Assembly (NCBI RefSeq): GCF_000719475.1
Contig: NZ_JOGO01000068.1
Span: 1 to 32,296 of the forward strand
DNA from: Streptomyces sp. NRRL F-5630
GTDB taxonomy: Bacteria > Actinomycetota > Actinomycetes > Streptomycetales > Streptomycetaceae
Direction: 5' to 3'
Length of the DNA stretch: 32,296 nucleotides
Part shown: positions 7,708 to 15,440 of the stretch, one piece after another
Layout: each line of letters begins with the position of its first letter
Numbering within the stretch: position 1 is the first letter of the stretch
Notes under the pieces: model-generated
Told to the model about the DNA's origin: nothing
What the model saw: only the letters and a program-made list of their open reading frames with translations
The model's database searches: none
Position numbers and translations under genes: made by a program

Positions 7708-8802
7708 GTGGACGACGTGGACGAGATCCGAGGCACCGCGCAGGGGAGCGCCCCCGTACCGCTCTCCGTACTCGACCTGGTCACCGTCGGTGCCGGGCAC
7801 ACCGCGAGCGAGGCTCTCGCCACCGGCGTAGGGATCGCGAAGACGGCCGAGCGGCTCGGCTACCACCGCTACTGGGTGGCCGAGCACCACTCGATGCCCG
7901 GCATCGCCTCCTCCTCGCCCGCCGTGATCCTCTCCCACCTCGCCGCCCACACCGAGCGCATCCGCCTCGGCTCGGGCGGCGTCATGCTGCCCAACCACGC
8001 GCCGCTCGTCATCGCGGAGCAGTTCGGCACGCTGGAGGCGCTCGCCCCCCACCGCGTGGACCTCGGCCTCGGTCGCGCCCCGGGCACCGACGGCGCGACC
8101 GCGCAGGCCCTGCGCCGCACCGAACGCCCCGGCGAGGGCGCGGACGACTTCCCCGCGCAGGTCGCCGAGCTGGCCCGCTTCCTCGACGACGACTTCCCCG
8201 ACGGCCACCCCTACCGCCGTATCCACGCGGTACCCGGGCCCGTCCAGGCCACCTCGCCGGGTGGCGTGCAGTCCCCGCACCGCCCCCCGCTGTGGCTCCT
8301 CGGCTCCTCCGGCTTCAGCGCCCAGCTCGCCGCCATGCTCGGCCTGCCCTTCGCCTTCGCGCACCACTTCGCCGCGCAGAACACGATCCCGGCGCTCGAC
8401 CTCTACCGCGAGAACTTCCGCCCCTCGGCCGTCCTCGACAAGCCCTACGCCCTGATCGGCGTCGCCGCGCTCGCCGCCGAGGACGAACGCGAGGCCCGCC
8501 GCCAGGTCATGACGGGCGCCCTCAGCATGCTCCGCCTGCGCACGGGCCGCCCGGGACTCGTCCCGACGCCCGAGGAGGCGGAGGCGCACGCGTGGGCGCC
8601 GATGGAGGAGGAGTTCGTCAACGGCTGGCTCGCCAACATCGTCCACGGCACCCCGGACGCGGTCCGCGAGGGCCTGAACGACCTCCAGAAGCGCACGGGC
8701 GCCGACGAGCTGATGCTCACGGCGAACGCGCACGGCGGCGAGGAACGGCGACGGTCCTACGAACTGATCGCGGAGGCGTATGGGTTCGGGGGCGGCGAGT
8801 AG
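7708..8802 (+). CDS. Luciferase-like flavin-dependent monooxygenase (LLM class)
   Basis: A 364-residue protein with a bacterial-luciferase-type TIM-barrel pattern: [20 protein letters not shown] near the start, then [45 protein letters not shown] and [12 protein letters not shown]. This matches the widespread luciferase family oxidoreductase group 1. Such enzymes use reduced FMN and O2; the substrate is unknown. The GTG start at 7708 has GGAGG 8 nt upstream. It sits 89 bp behind the racemase-family gene on the same strand, so they may be co-transcribed. A 10-bp hairpin follows. Confidence 0.85.
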   Translation: MDDVDEIRGTAQGSAPVPLSVLDLVTVGAGHTASEALATGVGIAKTAERLGYHRYWVAEHHSMPGIASSSPAVILSHLAAHTERIRLGSGGVMLPNHAPLVIAEQFGTLEALAPHRVDLGLGRAPGTDGATAQALRRTERPGEGADDFPAQVAELARFLDDDFPDGHPYRRIHAVPGPVQATSPGGVQSPHRPPLWLLGSSGFSAQLAAMLGLPFAFAHHFAAQNTIPALDLYRENFRPSAVLDKPYALIGVAALAAEDEREARRQVMTGALSMLRLRTGRPGLVPTPEEAEAHAWAPMEEEFVNGWLANIVHGTPDAVREGLNDLQKRTGADELMLTANAHGGEERRRSYELIAEAYGFGGGE

Positions 8803-8837
8803 GGGGCGCTCGGGAGCGGTCGGGCCTTGTGCGGGTG

Positions 8838-8873
8838 GGGCGAGGCGGACCCGGGCAGGGGAACGCCTCGCCC
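8838..8873 (+). terminator. Hairpin downstream of the monooxygenase
   Basis: Perfect 10-bp inverted repeat GGGCGAGGCG / CGCCTCGCCC with a 16-nt loop. A smaller bulged hairpin (GAGGGGCGT / ACGCCCTC) follows at 8886-8904. No clear T-tract. Confidence 0.6.
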
Positions 8874-9562
8874 GGCGCATCCGGTGAGGGGCGTCAACGC
8901 CCTCTGAGCGCTGCTCGGCGCGGCCGGAGGGGCGACGCGTCGCGCTCGCCGGGGCGGGGGAGGTGAAACGCATGCCAAGCCCTCCTCGTCGCGCCCGCAT
9001 GGTCGAATGCGCCCATGCCACACCTCTCGGAGGCCATCGGCGCCCCTTCCGCTTTCGTCTTTTCCGTCGCGAACGGGATGGTGGAGCTGGATCTCCCCGA
9101 GGACTTCGACTGCGGACCGACACCAGGAACGCCTCCCTTCGCGTCACGGGAGGGACGTGGGCGCGCGGTTGCCGGAGCGGGTGGGGGAGTTCCCGGGCCG
9201 GAGGCAGGGGTGGGCGTGGCCGTGGGGTGCCGAGCCGCGTGAAGAGGCGGTGGGGAAGCGGGTGCGGTGCGAGTTCGGCGCGGCGTGCGTGGGGAAGAGG
9301 CGGCAACTGACTCGCGGCGGTGGCGGACGGGGCCGGGGCGGCGAGCTGGTGACCTGGCGGAGGCGAGAGCCCACGCCCCCCGAGTCCGGCAGAAGCGTCC
9401 GCCTGAAACCGACAGCCATCTGAAGCGGGCCCTTTCGGCGGTGGCTAAGCTCTCTGGTGCAGCACCACGCCGCCAAGAACGCCAGATATGCCCGAATTGT
9501 CCGAAGGTTTAATGCTTGCACAGCTGAAGCCCCACCAGCAATAAACCCGCAGGTCACCAAGA
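8874..9562. other. Gene-poor stretch before the CRISPR array
   Basis: About 690 bp with no convincing gene. The most protein-like fragment is a plus-strand stretch from the ATG at 9015 (HLSEAIGAPSAFVFSVANG, then MVELDLPEDFDC). It turns into Gly/Val/Ala low complexity after about 45 codons and stops at 9242, so it may be a gene remnant. The last 140 bases are less GC-rich and probably act as the CRISPR leader. Confidence 0.5.
9424..9562 (+). promoter_or_regulatory. Putative CRISPR leader
   Basis: A relatively A/T-rich stretch (for example AAGGTTTAATGC and CAGCAATAAACC) directly upstream of the first repeat. The degenerate repeat is at the other end, which places the leader here. It ends in GCAGGTCACCAAGA, abutting repeat 1. 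Confidence 0.5.
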
Positions 9563-9774
9563 CTGCTCCCCGCACGCGCGGGGATGCACCCAGCGTGGGT
9601 GAGGCCCTGGACGGCGCCCAGCGCTGCTCCCCGCACGCGCGGGGATGCACCCTCCTCCTCGTCGGTGATGTCCTCGGAGGGGCACTGCTCCCCGCACGCG
9701 CGGGGATGCACCCAACCCCGACTTCCACGCGGATATGTCCTACATCTGCTCCCCGCACGCGCGGGGCTCCACCC
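9563..9774 (+). CRISPR. Mini CRISPR array, four 29-bp type I-E-like repeats, three 32-bp spacers
   Basis: Repeats at 9563-9591, 9624-9652, 9685-9713 and 9746-9774. The core CTCCCCGCACGCGCGGGGAT forms the usual I-E hairpin. The first three repeats are identical; the fourth differs near its end (GGCTCC instead of GGATGC). The spacers (9592-9623, 9653-9684, 9714-9745) are all exactly 32 bp, the I-E norm. The degenerate last repeat puts the trailer end on the right and the leader on the left. TTGCTCC at 9806-9812, one more spacer length on, may be what is left of a fifth repeat. No cas gene lies in the window. Confidence 0.93.
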
Positions 9775-9867
9775 GTGCCGAAGACCCCGACGGTCTTGTG
9801 CACGGTTGCTCCATCGCTCGGGTTACCGGCGAGACCAGTGCCGTCGCCCACTCCTCGTTCCCCGTCG

Positions 9868-10422
9868 CCCCGGGAGGACGAACACCGGGTTCAGGGTGCT
9901 CATTTCGGCGTAGACCGGGATCGGGCGGGGCGGGACGCCGCCGCGTCCATCAGGCGCGGCTCCCGGTGAGTGAGCCCCTGAAGCCGGCCGCCCGGACTTC
10001 CGCGGCCCACCAGCGCGAGCGAGACGTCCGGGTCGCCCTCCGCCAGTGTGAAGACGGCCTCCGGGAGCGCCGCGCCCAGCACCCGTGCCACTGCCCATCC
10101 CGTCTCCGGCTCTCCAGGCGCGCCTTCGCCGACCCGGCAACCCGCCGCCGACGCCATGTTGCCGCCGGTCACCCCGAAGGTCAGCGGGAAGTTGGAAGCC
10201 ACGAACACCGCGACCGCGCCCACCACGACAGGGGCCGTACGGCTGTCCGCTCCTCCCGCCGCCACGCGCGCGCCGAGCGCGCGCAACTGTCCTGTCGTGC
10301 GGGACATTTCTCCCCGCCACGCCTCCGACGCCAAGCGTCGCGCAGGCCGGGGCCGCCGCGCCGAAGCCCGCCGCCGCCCCCGCCCCGCGAGCCGCCTCCC
10401 CCACGGACTGGGTGCCTGTTAT
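9868..10422 (-). pseudogene. Truncated, frameshifted aldehyde dehydrogenase (alpha-ketoglutaric semialdehyde dehydrogenase type)
   Basis: Pieces of an ALDH N-terminal half are readable in order but in different frames. They are TGTQSVGEAARGAGAAAGF; then EAWRGEMSRTTGQLRAL, AVFVASNFPLTFGVTGG, NMASAAGC and VLGAALPEAVFTLAEGDPDV; then EVRAAGFRGSLTGSR; then RPIPVYAEMSTLNPVFVLPG. At least three frame changes are needed. The usual VVVKAHP segment is missing, and everything after the NPVFV region (active-site Cys and C-terminus) is gone. The expected start, which would overlap the upstream stop as ATGA, reads ATAA. Intact family members are about 480-510 residues. The intact enzyme would oxidise the product of KdgD, so its loss breaks the adjacent aldarate pathway. 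Confidence 0.85.
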
Positions 10423-11582
10423 GCCGTAGTTCCTTCCGCCTGCTGCCATTCGCGCGCGATCGTTCCCAGGGTCTCCAGGCGTGCCGTCGGGGCGAGCCCC
10501 AGGTGGTAGAGGCCGAGGCCGCTCGCGCCCGCCGCGCGCAATCGCCGTGCGTGTGCGGGGACTTCGTCCGCCGCCACCGGCGGGAGCGCCGTCACGTACG
10601 CCTGTACGGGGGTGCCGTGGCCGGTCGCCGTTCTGATCGCCTTTTCGCTCGCCGCGCCCACCGGCCACACCGGGACGAGGAGCGCGTCGACCTCCGGGGC
10701 GGCCCGCGCCGTGAGTCCTGGTGAGGGGCCCGTGGCCCACGGGTCGGGGTGCGCGTGGAGTGTCACGGGCGCGCCCGGTGCCTGCTCCCTTACGGCCGCG
10801 AGGACACCCGCGCGCAGGGCGTCGGTCGCCTCCTGGCGTACGGCGAGCAGCGCGCTCGCGAGGTCGTCGGGTACAGGGCTTCCGGCACGTACGGCCTCGC
10901 GGAGCGCCGCCTGAACCGCGTTCGGTCGCAGGGCCCGTGCCGACCACCGCGCCGCGCAGGCCCCGCAACAGCACACCGAGAGCCAGCGGGCCTCGGCCTC
11001 TGTCCAGGCGCCTTCCGTCTTCTCGTGCACGCCCCCGTGGATCACGCCGAGTTGCCCGCAGCCTTCGAGCGAGACGCCGTCCACGGGGACCCCTTCGAGG
11101 GCCTCGGCCGCGAGCGCCGCCGCGTACGCGCGGACCTCGGGATGGGAGGGGCAGAGCGCGTAACGGTAGTGCTCGCCGAAGCAGTTGACGACGGTGAGGT
11201 CCGGGTGCGCGGTGCCGAGGCGCGAGTCGTGGCCGAGGACCAGCCAGGCGGTGACCGAGAGACCTTCCGCGCGCAGAAGGCTGGTGGCTTTGGCGAAGGG
11301 GTCGGGCTCCCCGCCTGTCCACGAGGGCGCGGCGGGACGCAGCCGGGCCCCCGACCAGCGGGGGGCCGCCGGGTCGTGAGCCCGGCGGTAGAGCGCGGAG
11401 TGGGAGGCGTCGACGAGGCGGCGCGTGGGGTGGTGCGGCGTTGCCGCGCGCGTGGCGTGGTAGGTGGCGGCGAGCGTGACGGAGTGGAGGCCCGTCGCGC
11501 GGACGCGGGCGGGGAAGGCGGGGTCGCCGAGGACGTCCCACGGGTAGGCGTGGCCCGAGAGGGGCGCCGGGGCGCGGCTCAC
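10419..11582 (-). CDS. Unrecognised protein of the aldarate operon, possibly TIM-barrel glycosidase-like, Cys-rich
   Basis: A 387-residue protein starting at a GTG that overlaps the gudD stop (GTGA), so it is translated with it. A second GTG lies one codon upstream. I do not recognise a named family. The pattern resembles (beta/alpha)8 glycoside-hydrolase-like proteins: VTLAATYHATRAATP, LSVTAWLVLGHDSRLG, CPSHPEVRAYAAALAAEAL, and VDGVSLEGCGQLG with a possible acidic catalytic residue. A Cys cluster CCCGAC at ~194-199 followed by ARW resembles the Cys-rich metal-binding loops of such proteins. No signal peptide, so probably cytoplasmic. Its place between gudD and a dehydrogenase remnant suggests processing of uronic- or aldaric-acid-containing substrates, by inference. 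Confidence 0.65.
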   Translation of the reverse strand: MSRAPAPLSGHAYPWDVLGDPAFPARVRATGLHSVTLAATYHATRAATPHHPTRRLVDASHSALYRRAHDPAAPRWSGARLRPAAPSWTGGEPDPFAKATSLLRAEGLSVTAWLVLGHDSRLGTAHPDLTVVNCFGEHYRYALCPSHPEVRAYAAALAAEALEGVPVDGVSLEGCGQLGVIHGGVHEKTEGAWTEAEARWLSVCCCGACAARWSARALRPNAVQAALREAVRAGSPVPDDLASALLAVRQEATDALRAGVLAAVREQAPGAPVTLHAHPDPWATGPSPGLTARAAPEVDALLVPVWPVGAASEKAIRTATGHGTPVQAYVTALPPVAADEVPAHARRLRAAGASGLGLYHLGLAPTARLETLGTIAREWQQAEGTTA

Positions 11583-12862
11583 CACTTCGCCCGTCCCACG
11601 GTGAAGTCCGGCTCGAACCGCCGCATGTACGCCGTGTCGTCGCGCTCCGTGATGCCGCAGCGTGTGTAGTTCTCGTGCAGGCGGGCCAGGGCGTCGCGGT
11701 CGAGCGCGACGCCGAGGCCCGGGGTGGTGGGCACGGTGACCTTCCCCCCGTGGAAGGTCAGCGGGTGCTCCACGACGTCCGTGCCGTCCTGCCACGGGGT
11801 GTGCGTGTCGAGCGCGTGGTCCAGGACCGGGACCGCGCCCGCGAGGTGGACCATCGCGGCGAGCGAGACGCCGAGGTGGCTGTTGGAGTGCATCGAGACA
11901 CCGACGCCGAACGTGCGGCAGATCGCAGCGAGTTCGAGCGAACGGCGCAAGCCGCCCCAGTAGTGGTGATCGGCGAGGACCACCTGTACGGCGTTCTTCG
12001 TGAAGGCCGGGGCGATGTGCTCGAAGGCCACGACGCACATGTTGGTCGCGAGCGGCATGTCGGCGCCGCGCGCGACCGCCGCCATCCCGTCGATGCCGGG
12101 GGCCGGGTCCTCCAGGTATTCGAGCAGCCCGCGCGTCTCTCTCGCGACCTTGAGGGAAGTCTCCACGGTCCAGGCGGCGTTGGGGTCGAGCCGCAGCTCG
12201 TGCGTGGGGAAGGCGGCGCGCAGCGCGTGCACGGCGGCGACCTCCTCCTCCGGCGGGCGGGTGCCGCCCTTCAGCTTGAGGGACTCGAAGCCGTAGCGCT
12301 CGGTCATGGCCCGCGCCTGCCGCACGATCCCGTCCGCGTCGAGCGCCTCGCCGAAGGAGTCCGGAGCCGCGCCCGGATGACCCGCCCACTTGTAGAAGAG
12401 GTAGGCGGAGAAGGGGACTTCGTCGCGGAAGCGCCCGCCGAGCAGGTCGGAGACCGGACGGCCGAGTGCCTTGCCCTGCACGTCGAAGCACGCGACCTCG
12501 AAGGGTGAGTACACCTGGAGCAGCGTCTTCTCGCGCGTGGCGGGGCCGATCAGGCCGTGCTTGTCGCCCGGAGCCGCCGCCCCGTCGAGCGCGGCGGCGG
12601 TCCGGCGGAAGGCGTCCGCGAGGTCGAAGACGTCAAGGCCGATGAGCGCGGCGGCGGTTCGCCTCACGAGGGCGAGGTGCGCCGCGTCGCCGTAGGTCTC
12701 GCCGAGCCCGTACAGGCCCTCGTCGGTGCGTATCTCGACGAGCGTGCGCAGTGCCCAGGGCTGGTGCACGCCTGAGGCGTTGAGGAGGGGCGGGTCGGGG
12801 AAGGCGAGCGGTGTGACGACGACCTCCGTGACGCGCGGGCCGCGCGCGGTGGCGGCGCTCAC
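11579..12862 (-). CDS. gudD: Glucarate dehydratase-like enolase-superfamily enzyme
   Basis: Predicted to dehydrate D-glucarate (or idarate/galactarate) to 5-keto-4-deoxyglucarate. 427 residues, close to family size. The catalytic set lines up with glucarate dehydratase: acid/base KLK (Lys196, Lys198), metal ligands in RLDPNAAW (Asp226), EDP (Glu251) and ATNMC (Asn274), Asp298 in LADHHYWGG, and the His of SMHSNSHLG (His325). The GTG start overlaps the kdgD stop as GTGA. Product and next enzyme fit: KdgD, encoded just upstream, consumes this product. The exact aldarate isomer cannot be told from sequence by eye. Confidence 0.88.
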   Translation of the reverse strand: MSAATARGPRVTEVVVTPLAFPDPPLLNASGVHQPWALRTLVEIRTDEGLYGLGETYGDAAHLALVRRTAAALIGLDVFDLADAFRRTAAALDGAAAPGDKHGLIGPATREKTLLQVYSPFEVACFDVQGKALGRPVSDLLGGRFRDEVPFSAYLFYKWAGHPGAAPDSFGEALDADGIVRQARAMTERYGFESLKLKGGTRPPEEEVAAVHALRAAFPTHELRLDPNAAWTVETSLKVARETRGLLEYLEDPAPGIDGMAAVARGADMPLATNMCVVAFEHIAPAFTKNAVQVVLADHHYWGGLRRSLELAAICRTFGVGVSMHSNSHLGVSLAAMVHLAGAVPVLDHALDTHTPWQDGTDVVEHPLTFHGGKVTVPTTPGLGVALDRDALARLHENYTRCGITERDDTAYMRRFEPDFTVGRAKW

Positions 12863-13797
12863 GCGGCCACCCCCGGCGTCTTGATGCCCGCGAGCGCGGC
12901 CCGCCCGCGCGCGATGATGTGCTGGAGCGCGGCGACGTGCTCCTCCGAGGCGTCGAGCAGCGGTGGCCGTACGGGGCCGACGTCCAGCCCCGCGAGCCGC
13001 GCGCCCGCCTTCGGGAGGGCCACCGCGTAGCCGGGTGCCTGGTCCCGCAGGCGCACGAGCGGCACGTAGAACTCGGCGAGCAGCGTGCGCACGGCGGCGG
13101 CGTCCCCGCGTGTGCTCGCGCGGTGGAAGGCGACGGCGATGTCCGGGGCGAAGCACAGGACCGCCGAGGAGTAGCCCGTGACGCCCATCGCCTGGTAGGC
13201 GGGCACTGAAACCTCCGCCGTGGGCAGTCCGTTGACGAACGCGAAGCTCTCCGCACGCGGGTGCCCCGAGGCCCGTACGGTCGCGATGATCCGCTGCATC
13301 GCGTCCACGTCACCGCGACCTTCCTTGATCCCGGCGACGGTCGGAAGGTCGAGCAGCGCGAGCGCGGACGGCGGGTCGAGCACGGCGTTGGCGCGCTGGT
13401 AGACGACGAGCGGGAGGGACGTCGCCCCGGCCACGTACCGTACGTGCGCGACGAGGCCCGCCGGGGTGGACTCGACGAGGTACGGGGGCATGAGGAGCAG
13501 CCCGTCGGCCCCGGCGTCGGCGGCGCCGCGCGCGAAGGCGGCGGCGAGGCGCGGGCCGCCGCCGACCCCCGCGTACACCGGGACGCGCCCGGCCGTCACC
13601 TCGACGGCCGCCGCGACCACGGCGCGGTGCTCCGCCGCGTCGAGCGCCGAGAACTCCCCCGTACCGCACGCCACGAAGAGCGCGGCGGGCCCGGCGGCCA
13701 CCTGCTGCTCGACGTGCTCGGCGAAGACGTCGCGCGCGAAGGTGTCCTGCGGGGTGAAGGGGGTGAGCGGGAAGGAGTACAGGCCCTCGGGCAGCAT
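12859..13797 (-). CDS. kdgD: 5-dehydro-4-deoxyglucarate dehydratase (KdgD)
   Basis: DapA-family class I lyase that dehydrates and decarboxylates 5-keto-4-deoxyglucarate to alpha-ketoglutaric semialdehyde. 312 residues from the ATG at 13797. That start is chosen because GAGGA lies 7 nt upstream. ATGs at 13821 and 13827 fall inside the operator palindrome and almost on the predicted transcript start. The active-site pieces are visible: ACGTGEFSAL (the GTTGE-like motif), Tyr133 in VVYQRAN and Schiff-base Lys158 in AGIKEGRGD. First gene of the operon kdgD-gudD-unknown-ALDH remnant. All joins are 4-base overlaps. Confidence 0.88.
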   Translation of the reverse strand: MLPEGLYSFPLTPFTPQDTFARDVFAEHVEQQVAAGPAALFVACGTGEFSALDAAEHRAVVAAAVEVTAGRVPVYAGVGGGPRLAAAFARGAADAGADGLLLMPPYLVESTPAGLVAHVRYVAGATSLPLVVYQRANAVLDPPSALALLDLPTVAGIKEGRGDVDAMQRIIATVRASGHPRAESFAFVNGLPTAEVSVPAYQAMGVTGYSSAVLCFAPDIAVAFHRASTRGDAAAVRTLLAEFYVPLVRLRDQAPGYAVALPKAGARLAGLDVGPVRPPLLDASEEHVAALQHIIARGRAALAGIKTPGVAA

Positions 13798-13814
13798 GGG
13801 TGTCCTCGCAGTCG

Positions 13815-13832
13815 CGTTCATGTACATGAACG
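13815..13832. promoter_or_regulatory. 18-bp perfect palindromic operator upstream of kdgD
   Basis: CGTTCATGTACATGAACG is a perfect 18-bp palindrome. It covers the predicted transcription start of the kdgD operon, the classical position for a repressor site. The binding protein is not identifiable: neither IclR gene in the window is adjacent, and a GntR- or LacI-type protein is equally possible. Confidence 0.7.
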
Positions 13833-13837
13833 GTGTG

Positions 13838-13865
13838 CTCGTATGTGATCGACGTGCAGCGTCAA
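13838..13865 (-). promoter_or_regulatory. Probable kdgD operon promoter
   Basis: On the minus strand TTGACG (-35, 13865-13860) is followed after 16 bp by TACGAG (-10, 13843-13838). The expected start at about 13831 falls in the palindrome. Confidence 0.55.
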
Positions 13866-13940
13866 AGTAATCCCCGGAAATCGGGGGGTCAATGGCGCCC
13901 CGTCGGGCGGGAGGGAGGCACCCGGGAGGTGGCAGGGGAA

Positions 13941-13969
13941 CGGCCGCCCTCCGAGGGGGAGGGCGGCCG
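13941..13969. terminator. Strong hairpin
   Basis: Perfect 12-bp stem CGGCCGCCCTCC / GGAGGGCGGCCG with a 5-nt loop. It lies downstream of the DUF4190-like gene (minus strand) and upstream of the kdgD promoter, so it should insulate the aldarate operon. Confidence 0.8.
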
Positions 13970-14076
13970 GGGGACGGGGGCGAGGCCGGGGGACGCGGCT
14001 TGCGCGCCGGAAGCGAGGCTTACGCGCTGAGGGGCGCCGGGCCGGTGGCGGCGGCTGCCGGGTGCGGCGGCGCGGG

Positions 14077-14388
14077 TCAGGAGGCGAGGACCGCGACGGC
14101 GACCGCCCAGAACGCGATGGCCCCCACGATCGATACGGCGCCGGTCACGATGCCCGCCGTGCCCATGCCTTTGCCGGGCGCACCCGCCTTCGCGCGGCGC
14201 GTCGTCATGACGCCGAAGACCACGCCGAGCACACCGAGCGCGAGCCCGAGGATCGGGATGAGCCAGAAGAAGATCAGGCCGCCGATGCCCGTCGCGAGGG
14301 CGGCGATCGCCAGGCCGGGCGTCTGGGTGCCGGTCGCGGGGCGGTTCTGGTAGGAGGTGCCGGAGGCGGGGTTGCCGTAGCTGCTCAC
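14077..14388 (-). CDS. DUF4190-like small membrane protein
   Basis: A 103-residue protein with a GTG start and AAGGA about 8 nt upstream. A short Gly/Ser/Thr/Gln/Pro cytoplasmic head (SSYGNPASGTSYQNRP) precedes two hydrophobic segments at about residues 25-61 and 75-100. The basic loop between them (TTRRAKAGAPGKGMG) and the GLAIAALATGIGGL start are typical of DUF4190 proteins, which are common in streptomycetes. Function is unknown. A strong hairpin follows 108 bp downstream of its stop. Confidence 0.75.
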   Translation of the reverse strand: MSSYGNPASGTSYQNRPATGTQTPGLAIAALATGIGGLIFFWLIPILGLALGVLGVVFGVMTTRRAKAGAPGKGMGTAGIVTGAVSIVGAIAFWAVAVAVLAS

Positions 14389-14713
14389 GGTACGGTCCTT
14401 TCCTGCGGGAATCGTGCGGCTCGTGCGTCTTTCTCCGTGAGATCCGGGTGCCCGTCGAGAGCCAACTCACGCCTCGGGGAACGGAATCGAGGCGGAGGCG
14501 ATGATTCCGGTTCTGGCGGCTCCGGTGCGGTGCCGCGTCAGCAGCGGGGACGGGCCCCGGGGACCGGGCGACGGCTAGCGCCCACTGCGGGGGAGGGGCA
14601 GCCCGGGCGGTGACGGGCGCGGCGAAGGGCCGGAGCGCGCCCCCCGGCGTGCCCCGGCCCCGCATCCGTACGCGTCCGCCGCGTCCCCGTACTCCTGGCC
14701 CAGCGACCCCGTG
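14389..14713. other. 325-bp intergenic stretch
   Basis: Between two minus-strand genes. It should hold the end of the DUF4232-like transcript and the promoter of the DUF4190-like gene. I see no convincing gene, no clear -35/-10 pair and only GC-rich imperfect hairpins. Confidence 0.5.
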
Positions 14714-15334
14714 TCAGCTCACCTTGTACGTGTACGCGACCGGCGTGACGCTCAAGCGGCCGTTGTCGACCCACTCGTCGAGCTTCAGCGTCTTGTGCGT
14801 CGTGGAGGCGGGCGGGGTCACGACGAGCTTGGCGGCGTGCCGGGTGCCCGAGGTGCCGGTGTTGGCGTGGGTCCAGGCGATGACGGCCTGGGCGCGCTGG
14901 CCGTTCTTGAGGGTCAGCGTCGTCTTGCCCGGGTCCTTCGCGTACCAGGTGCTGCCCCACTCCGTCTTCGACGCGAGCGTCTTGCCCTTCGCGTCCTGGA
15001 GCCCGAGGCCCGGGTAGCCGCGCAGGGCGCACGTGTGGCCGCTGGTGTTCTTGAGGTCCAGGACCGCCCCCGCGTGGTTCATCCCGCCCGCGAGGCGCTT
15101 GCTCAGCGAGACGCTGAGCCCGGCGGTCGAGCAGGTCGGCGTCGCGGCCTTCGCGCTCGTCCCGGCGGCGCTGGCCTGCGCCATCGTGACGGCCCCGACC
15201 GCGCCGGTGAGCGCGAGCGCGGCGAGCGGGACGGCTATGCGCCGCGCGATCCGGCCCTTGCGACCGGGCTTCGCGGCGCTGCCGATCGTGGAGTCGGTGT
15301 CGGTGATCTCGTACGGGCTGCCGGTCATGGCCAT
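14714..15334 (-). CDS. Secreted DUF4232-like protein
   Basis: A 206-residue protein. Two ATGs (15334 and 15328) are possible starts behind GAGGAAAGGA. A ~28-residue charged head (PGRKGRIARR) precedes a hydrophobic signal segment (IAVPLAALALTGAVGAVTM) ending AQASAAG, so it is probably exported. The mature part has the DUF4232 pattern: a pair of Cys in TPTCSTAGLSVSL and HTCALRGYPGLGLQD, and VLDLKNTSGHTCAL. The alternating strands suggest an Ig-like beta sandwich with one disulphide. DUF4232 proteins are abundant, secreted and uncharacterised in Streptomyces. Confidence 0.8.
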   Translation of the reverse strand: MAMTGSPYEITDTDSTIGSAAKPGRKGRIARRIAVPLAALALTGAVGAVTMAQASAAGTSAKAATPTCSTAGLSVSLSKRLAGGMNHAGAVLDLKNTSGHTCALRGYPGLGLQDAKGKTLASKTEWGSTWYAKDPGKTTLTLKNGQRAQAVIAWTHANTGTSGTRHAAKLVVTPPASTTHKTLKLDEWVDNGRLSVTPVAYTYKVS

Positions 15335-15440
15335 CGTCCTTTCCTCGTGCGTGTACCAAGTTCGATGGCGGCTCCCGGCGGAAAGTTCACGGAGCGGCGA
15401 AGATTTTTCCGGCGGGCGCGGGAGCACCCCCGCCGGGGAC

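Noticed and set aside
9015..9242. Small protein gene starting MPHLSEAIG
   Set aside because: Only the first 45 codons look protein-like, there is no clear ribosome site, and the rest is low complexity; kept as a possible remnant inside the gap entry.
7297..9306. Long minus-strand open frame (669 codons) opposite the racemase-family and monooxygenase genes
   Set aside because: Shadow of well-supported genes; no domain pattern of its own.
9144..9851. Minus-strand open frame across the CRISPR array
   Set aside because: It translates the repeats into a recurring PRACGEQ-type pattern, a known artefact of I-E arrays being annotated as proteins.
13797..13827. ATG at 13827 as the start of kdgD
   Set aside because: It lies in the operator palindrome almost at the predicted transcript start and has no ribosome site, whereas GAGGA precedes the ATG at 13797.
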